A stretch of DNA of 64,000 nt from Legionella bononiensis (GTDB lineage: Bacteria; Pseudomonadota; Gammaproteobacteria; Legionellales; Legionellaceae). The notes beneath the pieces are model-generated. The model searched no databases. It saw nothing but the letters and a program-made list of their open reading frames with translations, and was not told the origin of the DNA. How positions within the stretch are numbered: position 1 is the stretch's first letter; the number at the start of each line of letters is the position of its first letter. A program made the translations under genes and the position numbers. The stretch is taken from NCBI RefSeq assembly GCF_016786215.1, contig NZ_JADOBG010000010.1, positions 186,001 through 250,000 of the forward strand, given 5' to 3'. Of the stretch, positions 1-8,185 are shown in pieces.

Positions 1-3000
1 ACTTCGAATTTAATATACGTATGCGTTCAATAAAATACAAACCACGTTCATTGTCAGGCGACATCTTGATAAAAGTCAGCATATTTCTTTTGTAGGTATC
101 GGATAACTTGAGAGAAGGAAGTTCTTCAACTGCTGCAATAAAAGCTTCATGAGTATCATAAGCAGGAACTATATAAAAGTCAGAATTATTATGCCAACCA
201 TCTAATAATTTCTGACTTAATTGAGTCAATATATCGCTCAATTGATGTTTTTTGATAGAACATTGGCTACGTTTAAGTGAGTTTACAATGTCAATCAGAT
301 CCCTTAGAGAATTAATGCGAGTACAATAGAGCAAATCGGATATCTTCTTGATGACATTTTTTCCCTGCAACGAAACACCATCTATCACTTGGCAAAACTC
401 AGGCCCAGTAATCGTTTTCTTTGCCTGTATCATTTTATCTATAAAGACAGTAACTCCTTGAACTATTTGCTGCTCAGCAAGACCATTTTTTTTCGCTTCA
501 GTCACATAGTGAACAACATCAAAAGTTCCATTAGTGTATGGAAGTTTAGCAATTAAGTGCTGAATATGTGCCAAGACTTTGGGATGATCCAGCGATACAT
601 ACGATTTTAAATTATGGAATGCTGGAAGATTAGTACTAAATCGTATTACCAGGTCAGCTAGTAAATCAGGATTTATTTTATTATGAAGTGAAAGCAAATC
701 GACAATTCTTTTAACGCGAAAACACAATGTTATTTTGCTGCCAAACCCAAGCGTCATGATTTTATCAATATTATTCTTTACATAACTGTTTAATAGATCA
801 ACCGTCATTTGCTCAAAGCCATCAAGCTTTTTACTGTTTCTAATGATCTCAGAATAACTTTTAAGATAATTTAACCTATTAAACAGATCGTCAGATTGGT
901 TTGATATTTTCTTTGCCAGGACTTGATCAAACAGGTTGGTTAATTGCTTTTTATAGGTAGCCTCTTGAGTCACATGCGATTCGATAGCATTGACGATCAT
1001 ACCGCGTAGATCTTTCGGTATTCTTTTCATTGATTTTAATGCATTCAAAGCCATAGGAGAAAACAAAGGTAAGGATTTATTTCTTAATTGTTCAAGAACT
1101 ATATCCTTTGCCTTTTGAAGTTCCGTTTCAATTTCTGCATTAATGGATTCTCGTAGGTCATCAGGTAGATAAGTATCTGCAGGTTGTAGGAATTTTTTTT
1201 CCCGACCAACCACAGCATGGAGATCACCATACATGCTGAAAATTTTTATCTGCTCAACAGTCATCGTAAGAAAATCAGGAGAAGACGATGCCACTTGAGC
1301 ATGGATATAATCCCTGCACATAATCTTAAATAAGGCTGCACTATCTGAATTACTTAAATCGGCTTGTTCTTTAGTAAATCGATGTATTCCTGAATACTCA
1401 AACAAAGTAAGTTTAATACCGGTTTGTTGTTCATATTCCTTTTGTAAATAGATTGCTTGTAATAATGGAGCATGGTGATGAAATGCTTCAGCAATGCCCT
1501 CTGTAGTTCCTCTCAATTGTTTATTGGCAAATACAGCATCTTGAGTGAAATAAATTGCATCAAACTGATCAATATGATAAATAATTTCTGAGTGGGCTGA
1601 TTTACTATTACCCCCACCTATTTGTAAGGAAGCGATCAAATCCAGCAATGCAGTTTCTTTTAGTTTTTCATCATCTCGTGCATCGTCAACGCCAGCTATA
1701 GTCTTTTTTTTACCAAAGCCTGAAACAATATTGGTTTTAGCGATCGATTTAATGTGTTGATGTTTTGGATCATTATCTACAATTAAAAATCCTGCCGCTG
1801 CAAACGGTACAGCACCAAAACCAACTAAAGCAACAGACCGATTAGGATTTCCATGTTTCGTTAAGCGATCCGCTTTTTTTGTTCTGGTGGGTTTCCCCTT
1901 TCGGCGTAATGTTTTTCTTATTTCTAATTCAGCCTGAGTTTCTATATTTTTATTTTTCTTATTCACCGTCGCGGAGGGGTCAGCTATTCCACGTGCAAAT
2001 ACTATCCCTTGTTCCATTGCCGCATGCATATTGACTTCATCCAGGACGCGCTCAGGATCATAAACAGCAGGTTTCTTTATCAATTTCATATGCTGTAATT
2101 GTTTTAAAGGTAAAACGTCAATGTCAGGAGTATATAAGGTCTTTAACAAGTGATAGCTTTGCTGTTTTGGAGTAGCAGCAGCTATTTGAGTAACCGTTCT
2201 TTGATAACCTTTAACATGTTCATAATATTTTTTTACATTACTTTTTTGACGAAGAAACCCGTCCCCCTGATTTTCAATTAAGCTCCTGGCCTCATAAATC
2301 AGTTCCGTCATTTCAGCTTTCGCCTGTGAATTGTCTTTGGCAATATCCTGGTAAAAATCCAGATATTGAGCATTGTAACTGTTGGTTGATCGTGCCCGAA
2401 GAACGTCTATTGAATCCGCATCATGCAGAACTTTTTGATATATATTTTTTTTTCTTTGCCCAATTAATTTCCAGCTTAACTCGCCGTGTTCATTACTCAC
2501 CAGCTGAAAATATTTACCCTCTTTCATATCTTTGTTGGCAATAGCCTCAGCTAATAATTTTGCTTTAGCATCAGATACTTTTAAGATTTTACTATAATAA
2601 TAATATGCTAGCAGGGCACTATCCTGATCCCAATAATCTATACCCTCACCTCGTTCTCTGCCTGCATCATGAAATAGTGCTGCAATCTGAATGAGTTTTA
2701 GGTCTTCGCTTGTTAATGATTCTGCATCTACATCTCCATATCTTCGATATAGATTGACTAATACAGGGATGTAATAGGCAACACGATTAACATGCTGAAG
2801 ACCATGAAGCTCCCGGTTAATTTCAGTTACTTCACTTACATCCAATATATGCGGTGTGGAGTAGACCTTTTTGAATAGGAGTTTAGAGTGAACCGAAATA
2901 TCGTCGGATAATCGAATCGTATCTTTTTGCGGATCAAATGGTTCAATTCCTTTCCTTTTTACAATATCGGACTCATCATCACAGGTGATTAATTGGCGAT

Positions 3001-3274
3001 GTAGCTCGCCTATTCTTTTATAGAATTGATTCAGAATTTTGTTGGTATTTTTTGAAGGATTGTGACGATTCAATGTATCGGACAGAAACTCAGCTAAAGC
3101 AAATTGAGTACTGTTTTTATGGTTTTCTAATTCAGTGAGCATGTTCCTGCAGAGTATTATTTGTTTGTTTTTTCCTTCTAAATTAAATACAACACCTTTA
3201 AAAGCCACCTTCTTTTCCAATGATTGAAGAAGAGTTGTCAACTGGTTATGTATCTCGATAAAGGTCAAAGCCAT
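1..3274 (-). CDS. SidE-family phosphodiesterase-domain protein (3' end outside window)
   Basis: I translated this frame by hand. It is open from an ATG at 3274 to the window edge (about 1091 codons), so the C-terminus is missing. Residues about 150-290 carry an HD-like metal/nucleotide pocket as in SidE phosphodiesterase domains: HGLQHVNRVA (158-167), FHDAGRERE (201-209) and LHDADSID (281-288). Known SidE proteins and the PDE-only DupA/DupB enzymes act on ADP-ribosylated or phosphoribosylated ubiquitin in the host. By inference this is a Dot/Icm effector of that group. No deubiquitinase domain precedes the PDE, since only about 150 residues lie upstream. I recognise no ADP-ribosyltransferase motif in the visible part. 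A second region around residues 480-640 (LVGFGAVPFAAAGF, SAHSEIIYHIDQFDAIYF) is followed by a long helical tail. The PDE call is fairly sure; substrate and polarity are not. Confidence 0.75.
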   Translation of the reverse strand, partial: MALTFIEIHNQLTTLLQSLEKKVAFKGVVFNLEGKNKQIILCRNMLTELENHKNSTQFALAEFLSDTLNRHNPSKNTNKILNQFYKRIGELHRQLITCDDESDIVKRKGIEPFDPQKDTIRLSDDISVHSKLLFKKVYSTPHILDVSEVTEINRELHGLQHVNRVAYYIPVLVNLYRRYGDVDAESLTSEDLKLIQIAALFHDAGRERGEGIDYWDQDSALLAYYYYSKILKVSDAKAKLLAEAIANKDMKEGKYFQLVSNEHGELSWKLIGQRKKNIYQKVLHDADSIDVLRARSTNSYNAQYLDFYQDIAKDNSQAKAEMTELIYEARSLIENQGDGFLRQKSNVKKYYEHVKGYQRTVTQIAAATPKQQSYHLLKTLYTPDIDVLPLKQLQHMKLIKKPAVYDPERVLDEVNMHAAMEQGIVFARGIADPSATVNKKNKNIETQAELEIRKTLRRKGKPTRTKKADRLTKHGNPNRSVALVGFGAVPFAAAGFLIVDNDPKHQHIKSIAKTNIVSGFGKKKTIAGVDDARDDEKLKETALLDLIASLQIGGGNSKSAHSEIIYHIDQFDAIYFTQDAVFANKQLRGTTEGIAEAFHHHAPLLQAIYLQKEYEQQTGIKLTLFEYSGIHRFTKEQADLSNSDSAALFKIMCRDYIHAQVASSSPDFLTMTVEQIKIFSMYGDLHAVVGREKKFLQPADTYLPDDLRESINAEIETELQKAKDIVLEQLRNKSLPLFSPMALNALKSMKRIPKDLRGMIVNAIESHVTQEATYKKQLTNLFDQVLAKKISNQSDDLFNRLNYLKSYSEIIRNSKKLDGFEQMTVDLLNSYVKNNIDKIMTLGFGSKITLCFRVKRIVDLLSLHNKINPDLLADLVIRFSTNLPAFHNLKSYVSLDHPKVLAHIQHLIAKLPYTNGTFDVVHYVTEAKKNGLAEQQIVQGVTVFIDKMIQAKKTITGPEFCQVIDGVSLQGKNVIKKISDLLYCTRINSLRDLIDIVNSLKRSQCSIKKHQLSDILTQLSQKLLDGWHNNSDFYIVPAYDTHEAFIAAVEELPSLKLSDTYKRNMLTFIKMSPDNERGLYFIERIRILNSK

Positions 3275-3786
3275 GCGCTGTCTCTGAATAGCAAATTATA
3301 TGCCTTTAATATACACACTATAGTGAATAAAAGCACATGAATGAGGCTTGAGCGTCTTCAGATTATAATCCATAGCTGGTGGGTTGATGAAATTGCTCCC
3401 GTATTACGACTTCGTCTAATACGGGTTACAATCGCCGAAAACACTCGTTTTCATAGCAAACTGGAGCCGGTCTAATATCGATCCTTTTAGCAATAATCAA
3501 TTTGTATCATTTTAAATGATTTGCGTCCGGGAGAGTCCTCTGTAATGGCATTATTTGGGGTATCATTTAACATGAGGTAACTCGATCAAGCGCTGTTTTC
3601 TTCTATGTGCACTTTTACTTGCTATAATTAATGGATAAGGATTATTTTAAAGAATGAGCTCAGACGGCCATTTCAGCGATGTCATATTCTTATTATTCGT
3701 TTTATTCATTCGAACATTCGCCTCTTTGGTAGTCTCTGTTTAATCTGTATTGGGATTTTTTACGACTACCAACAGGAGTTGATGCT
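3275..3786. other. Intergenic region with hairpin repeat
   Basis: I find no gene here. A strong hairpin lies at 3398-3425: CCCGTATTA pairs with TAATACGGG around a 10-base loop. It is one copy of a short repeat that recurs in opposite orientation at about 4551-4590. The 3' end of the region provides the promoter and RBS area for the GTG-started gene at 3787. Confidence 0.45.
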
Positions 3787-4251
3787 GTGAGTCTCAAACA
3801 ATTCAATTGTCGCTATTTATTAAATGAAGATCGCATTATTTTTCGCTTTAACACGGTAGATCATAATGAATACATCTTCTGGTTCACGCGCAGAATCACT
3901 CATTTTATTCTAAAATCAGCCAGTCAATTTATTCAAAATGAATATACAAAACTCACACCTACAGTTGCCAATTTTATAACAGAGATAAATCAATCTGATA
4001 AACAGAAAGCAAACTTTACAACCGTCTATGAGCCAGGCGTCAATTATCCTCTGGGGGCTGATCCTGTATTGGTGATGAATGCTAAATGCACAATGATGAA
4101 AATCGAAGGACAAGATGTCTTCTCACTAGATTTTGTTCTACCAGGTGGGGCGAATTTAAATCTCAAATTAACGATATCCATAATGAAACCATTGATCCTA
4201 TTAATAGAAGAATTGAATGTTCAAGCGAATTGGGGAAGTCCGATTGGTTAG
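3787..4251 (+). CDS. Hypothetical protein, GTG start
   Basis: This 154-residue protein of unknown function starts at GTG. An AGGAG ribosome-binding site at about 3773 lies 9 bases upstream. The ATG five bases before the GTG, in another frame, reads straight into a stop. The protein has no signal peptide or membrane segment. Its composition is mixed, with a predicted beta-rich second half (residues about 75-140). I recognise no family. It stands alone, with intergenic DNA on both sides. Confidence 0.6.
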   Translation: MSLKQFNCRYLLNEDRIIFRFNTVDHNEYIFWFTRRITHFILKSASQFIQNEYTKLTPTVANFITEINQSDKQKANFTTVYEPGVNYPLGADPVLVMNAKCTMMKIEGQDVFSLDFVLPGGANLNLKLTISIMKPLILLIEELNVQANWGSPIG

Positions 4252-4665
4252 TTTACCAAAGTTCCGATACAGAACACACAGAACATGTCTCATTAAGCAC
4301 TTTGAGCGGAACTACATCTCTGTATTCAAGAATTAGATGCAGTAAACACTTTAAATATAGTTCAGATATCATTACCTGCCAAATATTTGAACTAATTGAT
4401 CTGTAATATTCGAGATGTGCTCATTGGTACTTTGTTAAGGAAAAAAAGGTAGGTGGAATCCTGACCCAACAATTACGTACTCTTTTTATGAACTAACATT
4501 AAAATCATATGAATATGCTAAATTTTTAAAATCTCTAATCATCAAGAGAGCCTGTATTACATAAAGTCGTAATGCAGGATCAACTTCATCAGATATTCAA
4601 CTTTTCAATTTGAGTTGAACCAATACTCATCGTCCAACTCAAAGAAATTAAGCATTGCAGAAAAT
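4252..4665. other. Intergenic region with second copy of hairpin repeat
   Basis: I see no convincing gene; a 106-codon frame here mostly overlaps the end of the upstream gene in another frame. At 4551-4578, CCTGTATTAC pairs with GTAATGCAGG around an 8-base loop. The sequence from about 4564 on (AAGTCGTAAT, then a CAACTTCATCA-like stretch) matches the reverse strand near 3380-3415, so the two are copies of one palindromic repeat. Confidence 0.45.
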
Positions 4666-5778
4666 TCAGCTCATTTGGCGTTGAGTCCTAAATTCACTTA
4701 CATCCTGTTGGGGCAAGCGATCTAATGTTGTTTGTGTCTCTTTAATTCGCTCTTTAAGGCTCGCCATTTCCTGACCGATTGATGCTTTTTTATCGTTAAT
4801 TTCTTGATCACTAAATTGCTCCTCACCTAAATCCCATTCATCCTCATAGGATTGATCAAGAGTTGAAAGTTCAATTTCCAAGTCGCTCAATTTAACTTTC
4901 ATCGTATTAAGACTATTCTTAAGTGTTTGAATCTGCTTCATCAAGTGCAAATCATTCTTTTGCATCTTAAAAGTGTCTGCTTTTTGTTTTTCAGCTAATT
5001 CCCTGGCATCTGATAAATCGTCTTGGGTAAAAGGTTTTTGATTATCATAAGTACACGATAAATTATGTAAAAATCCTTTCGGATATTCATCCCATGTATA
5101 AATACCATAACCCCATTCCTCTCCTTTATTTCCTAGAGCAAAAAACCATGGATCAACAATAAGAATCTTATCTTTACTTTCTTCCAGGTTTGCATAAGAA
5201 AGTTCTTTATCATCATCAAATCCAACAATAACAAAGTTATGAGTACCGGCGGCTCGTAGTTTTTTACCGGTCATATCCGATGAAGGGTTATGCGCTACTA
5301 TTCGTATCGAAGGAAGTAATGAAGGATCCACTTCGTCATATGCTCTGCCATCCAATTTGCATTCTTTCATTAAATTAACAAACGCAAATTGTGCCAAGGT
5401 ATGACAGACTCCTGCTCTATCTGACTGAACTACTTCGGCAGTTTTCTCCATCGACTCTTTAACCAATACTTCTTTATGAGATAAGGGGTGTTCGATGCCC
5501 TGACCTTTTCTAGGACCTTGCTTTCTATACTCTCTTACATTTTGTAGTGCATCATTTTGTATTGCATCATTCGCCTTATTACAACGATCAAGCACGGCCA
5601 ATACATGTGGGGGCTGTTCATGAAACTTGTTTTTAATATCCTTCACATCAGTATTAACACCTGGGATACAACCAAAAAACGTAATGGCATCACGAACACC
5701 AAACTCTGAAGTATCACACTTTGTACGCATTACTTCACAAATTTCATGTTTCATCGCCTCAGTCATTGATTTACTCAT
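4666..5778 (-). CDS. Papain-like Cys-His-Asp protease-like protein, effector candidate
   Basis: The ATG at 5778 is preferred because GAGGTG lies just upstream; an in-frame ATG 18 bases earlier lacks a site. That gives 370 residues. A candidate catalytic triad in papain-like order is visible: Cys125 in AGVCHTLAQFA, His180 in AGTHNFVIVGF, Asp209 in ILIVDPWFFALG. This arrangement is used by YopT-like proteases, glutamine deamidases and related bacterial effectors. Residues about 255-350 are charged heptad-like helices (coiled coil). There is no signal peptide, as expected for a type IV effector. Function, substrate and family are unassigned. The gene is monocistronic. Confidence 0.6.
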   Translation of the reverse strand: MSKSMTEAMKHEICEVMRTKCDTSEFGVRDAITFFGCIPGVNTDVKDIKNKFHEQPPHVLAVLDRCNKANDAIQNDALQNVREYRKQGPRKGQGIEHPLSHKEVLVKESMEKTAEVVQSDRAGVCHTLAQFAFVNLMKECKLDGRAYDEVDPSLLPSIRIVAHNPSSDMTGKKLRAAGTHNFVIVGFDDDKELSYANLEESKDKILIVDPWFFALGNKGEEWGYGIYTWDEYPKGFLHNLSCTYDNQKPFTQDDLSDARELAEKQKADTFKMQKNDLHLMKQIQTLKNSLNTMKVKLSDLEIELSTLDQSYEDEWDLGEEQFSDQEINDKKASIGQEMASLKERIKETQTTLDRLPQQDVSEFRTQRQMS

Positions 5779-5985
5779 AATACACCTCGAATACATTATA
5801 AAATCATTTCAAAGGGCTGAAGAACAATTGAACGCCCTTGTATGATTTTTATTCTAAATGTTTCGCATTAATGATTTATGATAAATAAACATCAATAACT
5901 GCATTACTTATGCACAAATTGCATACAGATAGCGCCAATATTACCCATAAAAGCCTTCTCTCGACTGGCTGTGATTCGATTTTAA

Positions 5986-6066
5986 AGATATACTCTTGTT
6001 GAAAATAAGCTGGGGTTGAGTCAAAAAGAACACCTGGTTGACGCTATGAAAGCCGGATTTAAATGA
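5986..6066 (+). pseudogene. Possible remnant of a LuxR-type HTH C-terminus
   Basis: A short open stretch between two stops encodes a peptide containing NKLGLSQKEHLVDAMKAGFK. It resembles the C-terminal helix-turn-helix end of LuxR-family regulators, where a KNKLG segment is followed by a short helix ending in a GF. No start codon or upstream domain remains. The similarity is by eye over only about 25 residues and could be fortuitous. The rest of 5779-6178 shows nothing else I can support. Confidence 0.25.
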
Positions 6067-6178
6067 CGAAGTCAGCCATTCCAAAGTTAAAACTCGGACA
6101 AATTAAAGTTAATGACACAGTTTTTAAAAACTCCGCAACCCTTAATTAAAACATTGAATACACTATAGACTATCAACT

Positions 6179-6802
6179 ATGAAACCTATTGCACGTGGAT
6201 ATTTACATCTTGTAGCATTTTTTATCACTCTCTGTGCATGCACTCTACTCATCATCTCAAGCAATGGGGCTTACGCCATTTTTGCCAGTGTCATCTATAG
6301 TGTAACCCTTATTGGACAGTATGGTGTGAGTGCGCTTTATCATACCCGCATGTGGAGTCGGGAAAAATATTTAGTACTTAGACGCATTGATCATGCGGCT
6401 ATATTTGTATTAATCGCTGGATCAGCGACACCCATGTGTCTACTTAAGTTAAAGAGCCCCTTTGGATTACATCTTATATCCACCCTTTGGATAGTTGCGA
6501 TAATTGGAATGATCATGACGACCCGATGGACTCACGTGCCGAAATGGGTTAGAGCGTCTCTTTATGTAGCTATGGGTTGGATTGGAGTTCTTTATTTTCC
6601 CGAAATTAAATCTTCGCTGGACCCAACAAATATCCAATTATTAATATTAGGAGGACTTAGTTATACTTTAGGCGCGATGATCTATGCGTTTAAATGGCCG
6701 GATCCCTTTCCTAGCGTCTTTGGATACCATGAAATCTTCCATGTTTTCGTTGTATTAGGAAGCAGTTTTCATTTTTGGCTTAACTATAATATTGCGAGCT
6801 AA
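6179..6802 (+). CDS. Haemolysin III / PAQR-family membrane protein
   Basis: This 207-residue protein has seven hydrophobic segments and matches the haemolysin III (YqfA/PAQR-like) family in length. The family's conserved metal-site signatures are present: SALYH near residue 57, RIDHAAIF near residue 72 and GYHEIFHVF near residue 187. It sits in the inner membrane. Family members are putative zinc-dependent hydrolases, and the haemolysin name is historical. It appears to be a single gene with its own promoter region. The family call is secure; the physiological role is not. Confidence 0.88.
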   Translation: MKPIARGYLHLVAFFITLCACTLLIISSNGAYAIFASVIYSVTLIGQYGVSALYHTRMWSREKYLVLRRIDHAAIFVLIAGSATPMCLLKLKSPFGLHLISTLWIVAIIGMIMTTRWTHVPKWVRASLYVAMGWIGVLYFPEIKSSLDPTNIQLLILGGLSYTLGAMIYAFKWPDPFPSVFGYHEIFHVFVVLGSSFHFWLNYNIAS

Positions 6803-6979
6803 CTCTATATCTGAGTCTGTCATTGATTGACGTGTTCACTCAAATTAATTGGCCTAACTAGGTCAAAATTAATCATTCAAACTATATACGACCTAACAGA
6901 TAAAGTAATAATTATATTTAAGATATTATAAACCGGTTATATTATGCGATGCAGGATTTAATCTTTTAAGGATGTCATA

Positions 6980-7393
6980 ATGAATAGACGATGTATCTTG
7001 ATGTGTACACTTTTAAGCTCAATGGTTGTTTATGCGGATCATTGTCCACCACCCAATACACTTTTTAGAAAGCAAGGTAACCAGTACATTACCTTAACCC
7101 CTCCCGGCTGGCGCTGGGCAGAAACCTGGGGCGGAAAACCAGAATTTAATTCGGATAATGTACGATTAAATTATGCTATGTGGGATTCTAAAAGAATAAA
7201 TCCAGATGATGCGAATCGTGTTCACTGTGTTTATGGAAATCCGGTTTTTGATGGCAGTAAATCCAGTGGCCTGTTACAGACAGTAAACATCATTGCGCGA
7301 TCCAATATCGAAAATAAACCGAATTGGCGTCAATTTGGTGAGACTTATTTTAGATGCGATGGTCCAGACGTTTTTAAATGCCTGTTTGGCTAG
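6980..7393 (+). CDS. Small secreted protein of unknown function
   Basis: This 137-residue protein has an N-terminal signal peptide ending near MVVYA-DH. AAGGATG lies just upstream of the ATG. The mature part has four cysteines (CPPPN, HCVYG, FRCDG, KCLFG), probably forming disulfides in the periplasm, and a tryptophan-rich segment (GWRWAETWGG). It resembles small Legionella periplasmic proteins of DUF3757 type, but I cannot confirm that by eye. A strong hairpin follows the stop. Confidence 0.6.
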   Translation: MNRRCILMCTLLSSMVVYADHCPPPNTLFRKQGNQYITLTPPGWRWAETWGGKPEFNSDNVRLNYAMWDSKRINPDDANRVHCVYGNPVFDGSKSSGLLQTVNIIARSNIENKPNWRQFGETYFRCDGPDVFKCLFG

Positions 7394-7422
7394 ATTGACT
7401 AGTCCTGCCTTAGTATGTTGGC

Positions 7423-7444
7423 GTTGGGCTTAACAAAGCCCAAC
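7423..7444. terminator. Hairpin terminator
   Basis: A perfect inverted repeat, GTTGGGCTT / AAGCCCAAC, with a 4-base loop lies 30 bases after the stop at 7393. Similar GTTGGG-type hairpins occur at 18028 and 22145, so this is a common terminator-like element here. No long T-run follows, so it may be bidirectional or act partly through RNA stability. Confidence 0.5.
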
Positions 7445-7512
7445 AGATTCACCAACTTGTTGCATTCAACTCCAAACCGATGTGGTCGAATGACTATAAA
7501 GAGTGTTGAATC

Positions 7513-7944
7513 CTACTCAGGAAGGATCTCGCCTGTGCCACCCATCTCCGCTGGTACATTCTTCATCTTTATTACTCCATCATGAATCGGTAGCACAGTT
7601 TCCTGATAGTGAACATGCACTGCTGCCTTGTGTTGAAAATCAGGGATAACGGCGGCATAAACATCAATAAGTTTCAACAAAGGATGATCGGTCATTAAAT
7701 GTCCGCCGCAAATCGTACAAAACTTCCGATAACTCCGCTCAGTCTTGTGATAAACTCCGACATTGTCCTCTCCTTCTGTTATTCGAACCGATTCAGGTTT
7801 CCATAAACTAAATGCATTAACAGGAGCTGCTGCCCAACTACGACAATCAGCACAGTGACAGTAGCCCATGCCTACAGGCTCCCCGCTTACTTCTATCTTT
7901 ATGGCGCCACAAAAACAACCGCCCTTATAAGTTTTCATGCTCAT
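7513..7944 (-). CDS. GFA/CENP-V family zinc-binding protein
   Basis: The ATG at 7944 is chosen because AAGGAGA precedes it by six bases; an upstream in-frame ATG is unsupported. The 143-residue protein has the zinc-binding cysteine pattern of the glutathione-dependent formaldehyde-activating (GFA) family: GGCFCGAIKIEV at the N-terminus, GYCHCADCRSW, and FCTICGGHL. Such proteins are small cytoplasmic thiol/metal proteins, sometimes S-hydroxymethyl-glutathione synthases. The specific reaction cannot be assigned. The gene is transcribed towards the end of the convergent gene at 6980-7393. Confidence 0.88.
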   Translation of the reverse strand: MSMKTYKGGCFCGAIKIEVSGEPVGMGYCHCADCRSWAAAPVNAFSLWKPESVRITEGEDNVGVYHKTERSYRKFCTICGGHLMTDHPLLKLIDVYAAVIPDFQHKAAVHVHYQETVLPIHDGVIKMKNVPAEMGGTGEILPE

Positions 7945-8185
7945 CTCGGTTCTCCTTATTGAATTCATCCTAATACGTGCTCTTTAAAGATATGCTGGTT
8001 TGTTCACCAATTAAAATGCGCTATAACTGATTATAGGAGTTAAATTTTAATCGAATCAGATTGATATGAATCAAACAACACGTACGAGCCCCAGATCGAC
8101 GCAATAAACGATCGTGTGATCGAACGATTGACGTACCAAATCTTGATTTATACAAGCATAAGCCGCCCTACCTCAGGTATGTAAT

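Noticed and set aside
2326-2544. 72-codon plus-strand frame
   Set aside because: It lies inside the long SidE-type gene on the other strand and has no RBS or protein-like features.
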